A stretch of DNA of 64,000 bases. It comes from Parabacteroides distasonis ATCC 8503. Its GTDB lineage: Bacteria > Bacteroidota > Bacteroidia > Bacteroidales > Tannerellaceae. The notes beneath the pieces are model-generated. The model was not told where the DNA came from. It was given only the letters and a program-made list of their open reading frames with translations, and ran no database searches. Shown here piece after piece: positions 38,144 to 47,821 of this stretch (position 1 is the stretch's first letter; every line of letters begins with the position of its first letter). Made by a program: the position numbers and the translations under genes. Where the stretch lies: NCBI RefSeq assembly GCF_000012845.1, contig NC_009615.1, positions 4,094,501 to 4,158,500 of the forward strand, given 5' to 3'.

Positions 38144-40453
38144 ATGAATAAATTTTTCATCTTTATACTATGCCTGTGCTGTGCCCTAACGGTAGCTCAG
38201 GCCACGGGAGAGGACCGTCTAAACGACTCAGACGCAAATGTTTTCGGACATGTATTGGATAAGAAAACAGGGGAGCATCTTCCCTTTATCAACGTATTGT
38301 TAAAAGGTACCACGATCGGTACGACCACCGATAACTCGGGACATTATTTCCTGAAGAATCTGCCGGAAGGTAAATTTACGCTAGAATATAAAGCGCTCGG
38401 GTATAAGACTATCTCTAAAGAAGTGACCCTAAAGAAAGGAAAAACCTTAGAGATTAATGTAGAACTGGAAGAAGACCAGATCGCCTTGGATGGCGTGGTG
38501 GTATCTGCGAATCGTGCGGAAACTTCCCGCCGGTTGGCTCCCACATTAGTGAATGTATTGGATGCGAAGGTTTTTACTACGACCAATGCGGTGAATTTGG
38601 CACAGGGACTAAATTTCCAACCGGGTGTACGGGTAGAGACGAATTGCCAGAATTGCGGTTTCCAGCAAGTCCGGATCAATGGATTAGACGGACCTTATAC
38701 CCAAATACTGATTGATTCACGTCCCATATTCAGCGCTTTATCCGGCGTATATGGGCTTGAGCAAATACCGGCGAATATGATCGAGCGGGTAGAGGTGATG
38801 CGAGGAGGGGGATCGGCACTGTTCGGCTCGTCCGCTATCGCCGGGACAATTAATATCATCACGAAGGAGCCCTTGAGAAATTCCGGGGAATTGTCGCATA
38901 CGTTAACCTCGATTGGCGGGACATCTGCTTTCGATAATAATACGACCCTAAATGCCTCTTTGGTATCGGAAAATGGGAAAGCGGGCTTATATCTTTTTGG
39001 CCAGAACCGTCATCGTTCCGGTTTTGATCAGGATGGAGATGGTTTTACGGAGTTGCCTAAATTGAAGAATCAAACGGTCGGTTTCCGTTCGTACCTGAAA
39101 ACGAGTACTTATAGTAAATTGACATTCGAGTATCATCATATGAATGAATACCGCAGGGGAGGAAATCTGTTGGATCGTCCGCCTCATGAAGCGGATATCG
39201 CCGAACAGTTGGAGCATTCGATTGATGGAGGAGGTCTGAAATTCGATCTTTTCTCCAAGGATTACAAACATAAATGGAGTGTTTTCACTTCTGCCCAGAA
39301 TACAGACCGGGATAGTTATTACGGGACGAACCAAGATCCGAACGCTTACGGCAAGACTACGGACCTGACGGTTATGGCCGGTACGCAATATGCTTATAGT
39401 TTTGATAAATTCTTGTTTATGCCATCGGATTTGACTGCCGGTTTGGAGTATAGTTTCGATCATTTGAAAGACGAGATGATCGGGTATAATCGCTTTACGA
39501 ATCAGAAGGTGCATATCGAGAGCGCATTTTTGCAGAATGAGTGGAAAAATAAGCGATGGAGCTTCTTGATTGGCGGTCGTTTGGATAAACATAATATGAT
39601 GGATCATGTAATATTCAGCCCTCGTGCGAATATCCGTTTTAACCCGACGGAAGATATCAATATCCGGGCTAGTTATTCCAGTGGTTTCCGTGCCCCGCAA
39701 GCGTTCGATGAGGATATGCATATCTCGGCGGTCGGCGGAGAGGTCGCTATGATCCAGCGTGCGAAAGATTTATCCGAGGAGAAATCGCAGAGCTTGAGTG
39801 CTTCGGTCGATTTTTACCATCGTTTTAAGAATGGTATCCAGTTGAACTTCTTGGTGGAAGGTTTTTACACCAGCTTAAGTGATGTGTTTGTCTTGGAAGA
39901 TATCGGGAAAGATGAGCAAGGCAATCTGATTAAGGAACGTCGTAACGGTTCCGGGGCGAAAGTGATGGGATTAACCTTGGAAGGAAAGTCGGTGTTAACT
40001 TCATGGCTATCTTTGCAAGCGGGCGCTACTTTCCAGCGAAGCCGTTATAAAGAGGCCGAGAAATGGAGCGATGACGAGAATGTGCCAGCCGAGACAAAGA
40101 TGTTCCGTACGCCGGATATCTATGGTTATTTTACGGCTACTCTCACGCCTTTCAAACGTTTCACGGCTTCCCTGTCGGGAACCTATACGGGAAGTATGTT
40201 GGTGCAGCATTTGGCGGGATATATACCTTTGGATAAGGCGGTGGAGACTCCGGATTTCTTTGATATGAATATCAAGCTTGCGTATGAGTTCCCGCTTTAC
40301 AAAGAGCTGAAACTAGAAGTAAATGGGGGCGTGCAGAATCTGTTCAACGCTTACCAATCCGACTTTGACCAAGGTAAGAACCGGGATTCCTCCTATATCT
40401 ATGGCCCGGCTAGCCCGAGAAGTTATTTTGCCGGTGTAAAGATGAGCTTTTAA
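38144..40453 (+). CDS. TonB-dependent receptor, candidate metal or metallophore importer
   Basis: A 769-residue outer-membrane receptor with a signal peptide (1-20), a carboxypeptidase-regulatory-like domain (FGHVLDKKTGEHLPFINVLLKGT, about 34-115), the plug (ALDGVVVSANRAETSRR through VMRGGGSALFGSSAIAGTINIIT) and a barrel ending in VKMSF. The plug holds a CxxC pair (NCQNCGFQQVRINGLDGPYTQ), unusual in sugar receptors and suitable for metal contact. It is shorter than SusC proteins and has no SusD partner. The upstream gene is His-rich, which supports metal uptake by inference. Confidence 0.9.
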   Translation: MNKFFIFILCLCCALTVAQATGEDRLNDSDANVFGHVLDKKTGEHLPFINVLLKGTTIGTTTDNSGHYFLKNLPEGKFTLEYKALGYKTISKEVTLKKGKTLEINVELEEDQIALDGVVVSANRAETSRRLAPTLVNVLDAKVFTTTNAVNLAQGLNFQPGVRVETNCQNCGFQQVRINGLDGPYTQILIDSRPIFSALSGVYGLEQIPANMIERVEVMRGGGSALFGSSAIAGTINIITKEPLRNSGELSHTLTSIGGTSAFDNNTTLNASLVSENGKAGLYLFGQNRHRSGFDQDGDGFTELPKLKNQTVGFRSYLKTSTYSKLTFEYHHMNEYRRGGNLLDRPPHEADIAEQLEHSIDGGGLKFDLFSKDYKHKWSVFTSAQNTDRDSYYGTNQDPNAYGKTTDLTVMAGTQYAYSFDKFLFMPSDLTAGLEYSFDHLKDEMIGYNRFTNQKVHIESAFLQNEWKNKRWSFLIGGRLDKHNMMDHVIFSPRANIRFNPTEDINIRASYSSGFRAPQAFDEDMHISAVGGEVAMIQRAKDLSEEKSQSLSASVDFYHRFKNGIQLNFLVEGFYTSLSDVFVLEDIGKDEQGNLIKERRNGSGAKVMGLTLEGKSVLTSWLSLQAGATFQRSRYKEAEKWSDDENVPAETKMFRTPDIYGYFTATLTPFKRFTASLSGTYTGSMLVQHLAGYIPLDKAVETPDFFDMNIKLAYEFPLYKELKLEVNGGVQNLFNAYQSDFDQGKNRDSSYIYGPASPRSYFAGVKMSF

Positions 40454-40475
40454 TCATGTAATGCCCTTTGAAAAA

Positions 40476-40537
40476 ACATGTACGTGTTTCGTGAAAAACA
40501 CGTACGTGTTTCCGAAAAAAGACGTACGTGTTTTTTT
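40476..40537. repeat. Intergenic array B: three TACGTG words at exact 22-bp period
   Basis: TACGTGTTT starts at 40481, 40503 and 40525. The 22-base units have the form CGTGTTT, six bases, AAACACG, TA; at the junction of units the 16-base AAACACGTACGTGTTT (40496-40511) is a perfect palindrome. The array lies between the 3' ends of two convergent genes, just before their shared terminator, so a promoter operator role is unlikely here. Confidence 0.82.
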
Positions 40538-40552
40538 GAAGGCAAAATAAAT

Positions 40553-40606
40553 AAAAAGACAGTGTTCCCAAGCGTATGATCGCCCTACGGAAACACTGTC
40601 TTTTTT
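40553..40606. terminator. Bidirectional terminator between convergent genes
   Basis: AAAAAGACAGTGTT at 40553-40566 pairs with AACACTGTCTTTTT at 40592-40605, giving a 14-bp stem with an A run on one side and a T run on the other. It serves both the TonB receptor and the isomerase-like gene. Confidence 0.85.
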
Positions 40607-40626
40607 ATGGGATAAATCGGGATGTT

Positions 40627-41619
40627 TTATTTAACGAACGGAGCGGCTTGCAAATAGGCGGCGCTCTTCTCTACGCCCTCGAACTGGGTACGGCCTTTTT
40701 TGTCACCTTCCAGTTCCACGTAGTAGCCGAGGATACCGATCTCGTACGCTTTTTTGAATATATTCGGGAAATTCATCATACCGGAATCACCGATGATCCA
40801 ACGATCCTTGATGTGCAATAACTTAAAACGATTCGGATAATTCTCCATCCATTCCACGGGATCTTGCTGCCCCATAACGGCCCAATATACATCCAACTCG
40901 AACATAACCTTATCCGGATCGGTATTTTTTAGGAATAACTCCTCGATATAAGTACCTTTAGGAGGTGCCCACGGATTCGGGTTCTGTTCCGGTTTCTCGC
41001 CGGCTTTCAATACCCGTTTGAACTCATTGCTATGATTATGGTAACCCCATAGGATTCCGGCTTTCTTCGTGATCTCTCCGGCACGGTTGAAGATCTCTGA
41101 TACTACTTTGGCGTCATCCTCGTTTTCGATACGGGGTAAACTCGGTTGTACCATACAACTAACACCTAGCTCGGCATGGATATCGGTTGCCTTTTTCCAG
41201 AACTCGTCGAATTTGGGCATATTCTCTTTCGTGTACTCACGAAGAGAAGGGGTCAAGTGTGAGCTGCTGATTCTCAAACCGGCATCATCCACCATTTTCT
41301 TATAATCCTTGGAGGCGATGAATGTCGTATTTTTAGGATTATAATCACCGAATTTACCAGTGTCTTCCCTATATCCGAAAATCTCCAGATCGGTATATCC
41401 TGCTTTTGCCAATCGGTTCAACCCGTTAGGCATATCTTGCAGTAACTCCTGTCCGAGCGAATAGGTTTGCAATCCCATCTTTTTCCCGGCGGTTGCCGAG
41501 GATACCGCATCCGTGGCGGGTATGGATCTGGTGGGATTTGAAGCCATTACTTTTTGGCTGGCTATGCCCCCTAAAGTAAGTAATGAAATGTTTCTCAAAA
41601 ATGTTCTTCTGTCTGTCAT
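40627..41619 (-). CDS. Tat-exported sugar phosphate isomerase/epimerase-like TIM-barrel protein
   Basis: A 330-residue protein with a twin-arginine signal (TDRRTFLRNISLLTLGG) and an AP-endonuclease-2/xylose-isomerase-like barrel: LGQELLQDMPNGLNRLAKAGYTDLEIFGY at its start, then GYHNHSNEF, ELDVYWAVMGQQDP and LLHIKDRW, which carry the acidic and His residues that bind the catalytic metal in this fold. It should be folded in the cytoplasm and sent to the periplasm. Substrate unknown; relatives act on keto-sugars or hydroxypyruvate. It is monocistronic, with its promoter at 41656-41663. Confidence 0.88.
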   Translation of the reverse strand: MTDRRTFLRNISLLTLGGIASQKVMASNPTRSIPATDAVSSATAGKKMGLQTYSLGQELLQDMPNGLNRLAKAGYTDLEIFGYREDTGKFGDYNPKNTTFIASKDYKKMVDDAGLRISSSHLTPSLREYTKENMPKFDEFWKKATDIHAELGVSCMVQPSLPRIENEDDAKVVSEIFNRAGEITKKAGILWGYHNHSNEFKRVLKAGEKPEQNPNPWAPPKGTYIEELFLKNTDPDKVMFELDVYWAVMGQQDPVEWMENYPNRFKLLHIKDRWIIGDSGMMNFPNIFKKAYEIGILGYYVELEGDKKGRTQFEGVEKSAAYLQAAPFVK

Positions 41620-41655
41620 GGTGATAAAGAATTAAAATTAAACATCTGTTTCTCG

Positions 41656-41663
41656 CAAATATA
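41656..41663 (-). promoter_or_regulatory. -7 element of the isomerase-like gene
   Basis: TATATTTG on the minus strand, 36 bases upstream of the ATG at 41619. Confidence 0.5.
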
Positions 41664-41846
41664 GTTAACCTTTTTGAAGTTTATTAAGAAAAAGTACCTC
41701 AAAAACCTACGATTGGGTTTAAATAGATTTAAAATTTGACATAACTCAATTTTACGAACTTACTCCATACATCCAATTACCTGAATAAGGGGATTGTTTG
41801 GTATACCTCCGTAGATTTTTAATGTGATTTTACCCATTCTTAGGTA

Positions 41847-41878
41847 TTGTGGGGCGGTAGTCTCTGATCGTAACTTTG
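41847..41878 (+). promoter_or_regulatory. Promoter of the Xus-like iron operon
   Basis: TTG at 41847-41849 and TAACTTTG at 41871-41878 with a 21-base spacer match the Bacteroidetes promoter. Iron control is expected, but no convincing Fur box (GATAAT-type palindrome) was found in the 280-base gap. Confidence 0.5.
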
Positions 41879-41906
41879 CAACGTTTTAAATAACATAATT
41901 GATTAA

Positions 41907-44288
41907 ATGATGATGAAGAAAATCAGAGGGCTTTTCCTCTCCTTTTTACTGTTGCTTATTTCCATCTCGGCTTTTTCTCAACATAAAACAATGATATCGG
42001 GCAAAGTCCTGTCCACGGAAAAAACAACCGTGGATTTCGCTACCGTTTATCTAAAAGGTACGAATTACGGCGGGACTACGAATGAGGAAGGTATCTATCA
42101 TCTTCAAGCTCCCGCGGGAGAATATACATTAGTAGTATCGGCTATCGGATATAAGACGGTAGAGAAACCCGTGAAACTGATGCGTGGGGAACGGACGAAG
42201 ATGAATGTGGTAATCAGCCCTCAAGCTACGGAGTTGGATGAGGTGGTTGTCGTTTCTAATGGCGTGACCCGGCTCAAGCGTTCTGCGTTCAATGCCGTGG
42301 CCCTCGATACGAAAGCCTTGCAAAATTCAACCCAGAACTTGAGTGAAGCCTTGGCTCAAGCGCCCGGAATGAAGATCCGGGAGTCCGGCGGTGTCGGCTC
42401 GGATATGCAACTGATGATGGATGGATTTACCGGCAAGCATATCAAGATCTTTATCGATGGGGTTCCGCAAGAAGGTGTCGGCAGTTCTTTCGGACTGAAT
42501 AACATTCCGGTGAATTATGCCGAGCGTATAGAGGTCTATAAGGGTGTGGTACCGGTGGGTTTCGGAACAGACGCTATCGGAGGTGTTATCAATATCATCA
42601 CCAAGAAGAACCGGAACAAATGGTTTTTGGATGCTTCTTATTCATACGGGTCTTTCAATACGCATAAATCTTATGTGAACTTCGGACAAACTTTCCGGAG
42701 CGGACTCACGTATGAGATCAACGTTTTCCAGAATTATTCGGATAATAATTACTATGTGGATACTCCGGTGAAGGACTTTACGACCGGAGCGATCAATAAG
42801 AAAAAGATCGAGCATGTGAAGCGTTTTCATGATACGTATCATAACGAGGCCGTTATCGGGAAAATAGGTTTCGTGGATAAGAAATGGGCGGATCGTTTGA
42901 TGTTTGGGTTTACCTATTCACATATGTATAAAGATATACAGACGGGCGTACGCCAAGAAGTGGTGTTTGGCGGCAAATATCGGAAGGGATACTCGATCAT
43001 GCCGTCGTTGGACTATCGCAAGCGTGATTTCTTCGTTAGGGGCTTGGATGTGGTATTGACGGCGAATTATAATAAGAACATGACGAACAATGTAGATACC
43101 TCTTCCTATGAATATAATTGGCGTGGCGAGATGCGTCCGCTCCGGATGCCCGGTGAGCAATCTTATCAGAACACCCGGTCGGATAATAATAACTGGAACG
43201 GAACCTTAACAGCTAACTACCGTATCGGTAAGGCGCATACGTTCACGTTCAATCACGTGATCAACGCGTTCCGGCGTTCGAATCAGTCTCTTTTGAACGA
43301 GGACTCGGAAGCGAACGCTATCCCGAAGGAAACCCGTAAAAATATCAGCGGTCTTTCGTATCGCTTGATGCCGACGGAACATTGGAACTTGTCTGTGTTC
43401 GGTAAATATTACAACCAGTTTATCGCGGGGCCTGTCGCTACTTCCTCGGCTCAAGATGACTATATACGTACGACCAATTCGGTAAGTGCGATGGGATATG
43501 GGGCCGCGGGAACTTACTTTATCTTGAAAAGCTTGCAAGCGAAATTGTCCTATGAGAAAGCCTATCGCCTGCCGACCAATGAGGAGATGTTTGGCGATGA
43601 GGACCTTGAGACCGGCGATATTTCCTTGAGACCGGAGAACAGCGATAACGTGAATCTGAATTTAAGCTACAACGAGACATTCGGTAAGCATTCCGTATAT
43701 GTGGAAGGCGGATTGATCTACCGAAATACGAAAGATTATATCCAACGGAATATATCGGATTTGAGCGGCGGTAAATATGGCGCTACCTATGTGAATCATG
43801 GTCGTGTAGAGACCAAGGGTTACAATATCTCGGTTCGCTACGGTTTCGCTAACTGGGTAAGCGTAGGAGGAAACTTTACGCAGATGAATGTAAGGGATAA
43901 CGTGAAGACGGTTACCAGCGGGACGAACCAAGAGAGCTTGACATATGGCGCACGTATGCCGAATCTTCCTTATCAGTTTGCCAACTCGGATGTGACCTTC
44001 TACTGGCGTAATTTGTGGAAGAAAGGCAATACGCTAAGTGTCACTTACGATAATTTATATATGCATAGTTTCCCGCTGTATTCGGAGGCAGTAGGCAGTG
44101 AATCCGAATTTGTGGTACCAACTCAATTCTCGCATAACCTGACACTCTCTTATGGTATACAGAACGGGCGTTACAATATCTCTTTCGAGTGCAGGAATCT
44201 CACGAACGAGAAATTATACGATAACTTCAGCTTGCAGAAGGCTGGCAGGGCTTTCTATGGTAAGGTGAGGGTTTATTTCGGTAATTAA
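41907..44288 (+). CDS. TonB-dependent siderophore receptor, XusA-like
   Basis: A 793-residue outer-membrane receptor: signal peptide (about 1-24), carboxypeptidase-regulatory-like domain (ISGKVLSTEKTTVDFATVYLKGTNYGG), TonB-box/plug region (LDEVVVVSNGVTRLKRS, then RIEVYKGVVPVGFGTDAIGGVINIITKKN) and a barrel ending in YGKVRVYFGN. The order TonB receptor, DUF4374 lipoprotein, PepSY membrane protein is that of the Bacteroides XusA-XusB-XusC xenosiderophore system, which takes up enterobactin and related ferric siderophores. The present operon adds an esterase. The assignment rests on this synteny. Confidence 0.88.
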   Translation: MMMKKIRGLFLSFLLLLISISAFSQHKTMISGKVLSTEKTTVDFATVYLKGTNYGGTTNEEGIYHLQAPAGEYTLVVSAIGYKTVEKPVKLMRGERTKMNVVISPQATELDEVVVVSNGVTRLKRSAFNAVALDTKALQNSTQNLSEALAQAPGMKIRESGGVGSDMQLMMDGFTGKHIKIFIDGVPQEGVGSSFGLNNIPVNYAERIEVYKGVVPVGFGTDAIGGVINIITKKNRNKWFLDASYSYGSFNTHKSYVNFGQTFRSGLTYEINVFQNYSDNNYYVDTPVKDFTTGAINKKKIEHVKRFHDTYHNEAVIGKIGFVDKKWADRLMFGFTYSHMYKDIQTGVRQEVVFGGKYRKGYSIMPSLDYRKRDFFVRGLDVVLTANYNKNMTNNVDTSSYEYNWRGEMRPLRMPGEQSYQNTRSDNNNWNGTLTANYRIGKAHTFTFNHVINAFRRSNQSLLNEDSEANAIPKETRKNISGLSYRLMPTEHWNLSVFGKYYNQFIAGPVATSSAQDDYIRTTNSVSAMGYGAAGTYFILKSLQAKLSYEKAYRLPTNEEMFGDEDLETGDISLRPENSDNVNLNLSYNETFGKHSVYVEGGLIYRNTKDYIQRNISDLSGGKYGATYVNHGRVETKGYNISVRYGFANWVSVGGNFTQMNVRDNVKTVTSGTNQESLTYGARMPNLPYQFANSDVTFYWRNLWKKGNTLSVTYDNLYMHSFPLYSEAVGSESEFVVPTQFSHNLTLSYGIQNGRYNISFECRNLTNEKLYDNFSLQKAGRAFYGKVRVYFGN

Positions 44289-44345
44289 TTTAAAGTGTGA
44301 CTATCTTTTATTTATCAATAATTAATTCAAAACATAATAGATTAA

Positions 44346-45767
<1,422 letters not shown>

Positions 45768-45776
45768 TAAGCAAGT

Positions 45777-46607
45777 ATGAGTCGGACTCACATTCTTTTA
45801 ATATTCCTCCTGCTCCCGCTAACCTTGCGGAGCCAGGAGGATATTTGTATAGGAAAGGAACTGGTTTTGTACTCTACCGTATTGCAAGAAGAACGGAGTT
45901 ATTGGATACACCTGCCGGAGCATTATAATATGGATACGAAACAACGCTACCCGGTTGTTTACCTGCTAGATGGAGATTCTTTCTTTCATTCGCTGGTAGG
46001 CATAAGGAAAACGTTGGCATCCGGTAGAGGTAAATATCTACCTCCCTGTATTATTGTCGGGGTATTAAATTCGGATCGGACACGTGATTTTACGCCTACC
46101 GCTTCAGCCGCCGGACGGGATGGTAAAATCTCCATAGATGCGATTCCGCAAGGAGGGGGAAGTGAGGCTTTCAGTAAGTTTCTTACGGAAGAACTTCGTC
46201 CTGCTATCGATAGTGCCTATCGCACGAACGGCTGGAATATGCTTATCGGTCATTCGTATGCGGGGCTTTTCACCTTGAATACGTTTCTTCGTCATACGGA
46301 ATTATTTGATACCTATCTAGCGGTCGACCCTAGTTTGTGGTGGGATCAGGGGCGGTTGGTCCGGGAGGCGGAGGCTTTGGTTGCAGGCCGGGATTTTAAA
46401 GGGAAAAGCCTGTATATCGGTGTCGCGTCTAAAAAAAGGACGGACCGGGTGGACATTCATCTTGACAAAGTGAGTTATCTTCTTTCGGAGCTTTTACCGC
46501 AAGCGGAGAACCTGCGTTTCTTTAGTAAATCATTTCCCGACGAGAACCATGGAACGGTAGCGGTTCCGGGTATATATGACGGGATTAAACAATTATTCGG
46601 AAAATGA
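45777..46607 (+). CDS. Secreted alpha/beta-hydrolase, putative siderophore esterase
   Basis: A 276-residue hydrolase with a signal peptide (about 1-19, ending LRSQE) and a PF00756 esterase fold: YWIHLPEHYN and YPVVYLLDGDSFFHSLVG near the N-terminus, nucleophile S160 in LIGHSYAGLF, and the likely catalytic His in DENHGTVAVPG. This is the family of IroE and Fes, which cut the trilactone of enterobactin or salmochelin. It lies between xusB-like and xusC-like genes and overlaps the latter by four bases. Opening the siderophore in the periplasm to release iron is a reasonable inference. Confidence 0.85.
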   Translation: MSRTHILLIFLLLPLTLRSQEDICIGKELVLYSTVLQEERSYWIHLPEHYNMDTKQRYPVVYLLDGDSFFHSLVGIRKTLASGRGKYLPPCIIVGVLNSDRTRDFTPTASAAGRDGKISIDAIPQGGGSEAFSKFLTEELRPAIDSAYRTNGWNMLIGHSYAGLFTLNTFLRHTELFDTYLAVDPSLWWDQGRLVREAEALVAGRDFKGKSLYIGVASKKRTDRVDIHLDKVSYLLSELLPQAENLRFFSKSFPDENHGTVAVPGIYDGIKQLFGK

Positions 46608-47707
46608 GAAAATTCTTTGCGAAAGTACATTTATGGCTATCGATACCTTTTGGCATTATTATTGCGATTGTCTGCCTGACCGGGGCGATTCTCGTCTTTG
46701 AGACAGAGATATTAGAATTAGGCTACCCTTCCCGTTATTTTGTAAAGGAAGTAAAAGGGGAACCTCTCTCGCCTGCCACCTTGATAGAATCGGCGCGCCA
46801 ACAATTACCCGATTCGGTTCGAATAAACGGTATTCGGGTATCGTCTGACCCGAGACGAACTTATCAACTGATATTACCGGGGAAAAAGGCCGCGGGTTTT
46901 ATTGATCCCTACACCGGGGAGGTGACCGGGATGGATGACGGACAAGGTTTTTTCCTGAAAATGATGCGTCTTCATCGTTGGTTACTTGATGAGTATAAAC
47001 GGGATGGAAGTTTTTCTTGGGGAAAATCAATAGTTGGCTATGCGACTTTGGTCTTGGCGATTATTATTATAAGTGGAATCGTAATTTGGTATCCCCGTAA
47101 TAAAAAAGTATTGAGAAACCGGTTGAAAGTAAAGACCAAGGCTGGTTGGTTCCGTTTCTTCTATGATTTACATGTCTCCGGGGGATTCTATGCGGCATTG
47201 CTCCTGCTTATCTTAGCGTTAACCGGATTAACATGGTCGTTTGGTTGGTATCGAAATGCCTTTTATAGTGTCTTCGGTATTAGTGCAAACCCGCCTCAAG
47301 CGCATCATGCTCCAGCTTCTTCCGGCGCGAAGAAACCCGCGAAGAAAAAGACGGATTACACACAATGGGCTGAGGTGTTATCGGCATTGAAAAGCCATTA
47401 TCCGGACTTTAACTCAATCACGATCCAAGATGGCTCCGCTACGGTTTCTACGGCCCGTTATGGGAATACAAGAGGAAGCGACCGTTACTCCTTTGATCCT
47501 GCTACGGGTGAGATTACGGAAGTCCAATTATATAAAGATCTCCCAAAATCGGGGAAGATAAGAGGATGGATTTATTCCGTACACGTCGGCTCGTGGGGGG
47601 GAATGACTACCCGTATATTGACTTGCTTAGTTTCCTTGTTGGGGACGATCTTCGCGATAACCGGCTATTATTTTTGGATAAAGAAACAATTCAGGAAACT
47701 GAGATGA
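46604..47707 (+). CDS. PepSY-associated membrane protein, XusC-like iron reductase
   Basis: A 367-residue inner-membrane protein with about four TM segments and PepSY domains between them (INGIRVSSDPRRTYQLILPG, then YTGEVTGMDD). Conserved histidines lie in or near the membrane: KVHLWLSIP, RLHRWLLD, DLHVSGGFY and YSVHVGSWGG. In related FoxB-like proteins such histidines hold two b hemes that reduce siderophore-bound iron. It is the last gene of the operon, its ATG overlapping the esterase stop by four bases. Function as an iron reductase or permease for released ferric siderophore is inferred from XusC/FoxB relatives. Confidence 0.85.
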   Translation: MRKFFAKVHLWLSIPFGIIIAIVCLTGAILVFETEILELGYPSRYFVKEVKGEPLSPATLIESARQQLPDSVRINGIRVSSDPRRTYQLILPGKKAAGFIDPYTGEVTGMDDGQGFFLKMMRLHRWLLDEYKRDGSFSWGKSIVGYATLVLAIIIISGIVIWYPRNKKVLRNRLKVKTKAGWFRFFYDLHVSGGFYAALLLLILALTGLTWSFGWYRNAFYSVFGISANPPQAHHAPASSGAKKPAKKKTDYTQWAEVLSALKSHYPDFNSITIQDGSATVSTARYGNTRGSDRYSFDPATGEITEVQLYKDLPKSGKIRGWIYSVHVGSWGGMTTRILTCLVSLLGTIFAITGYYFWIKKQFRKLR

Positions 47708-47712
47708 AAAGA

Positions 47713-47741
47713 AAGAGGTATGTTTGACCCACATACCTCTT
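47713..47741 (-). terminator. Hairpin between convergent Xus-like operon and ThrE-like gene
   Basis: AAGAGGTATGT at 47713-47723 pairs perfectly with ACATACCTCTT at 47731-47741 across a 7-base loop. The T-rich tail (TCTTTTC) is on the minus strand, so it serves the ThrE-like gene best, though the stem may stop both transcripts. Confidence 0.65.
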
Positions 47742-47821
47742 CATAAATCTAAACCAATCAAGTTGAATACGCAAATGTTACAATAGTAAGGGTGCGAATA
47801 CCCATGAATGATCAGCTAAAG

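Noticed and set aside
38987..39721. A 244-codon antisense frame within the TonB receptor
   Set aside because: It is a shadow of a long barrel-coding gene; no start signal or domain was found.
41771..41850. Repeated TACC words upstream of the Xus-like operon as a sixth array
   Set aside because: The spacing is 26 and 27 bases and the flanking matches are weak, so it does not meet the exact-period pattern of the others.
41620..41906. A Fur box before the iron operon
   Set aside because: No 19-base GATAAT-type palindrome could be found; iron control is expected but not shown.
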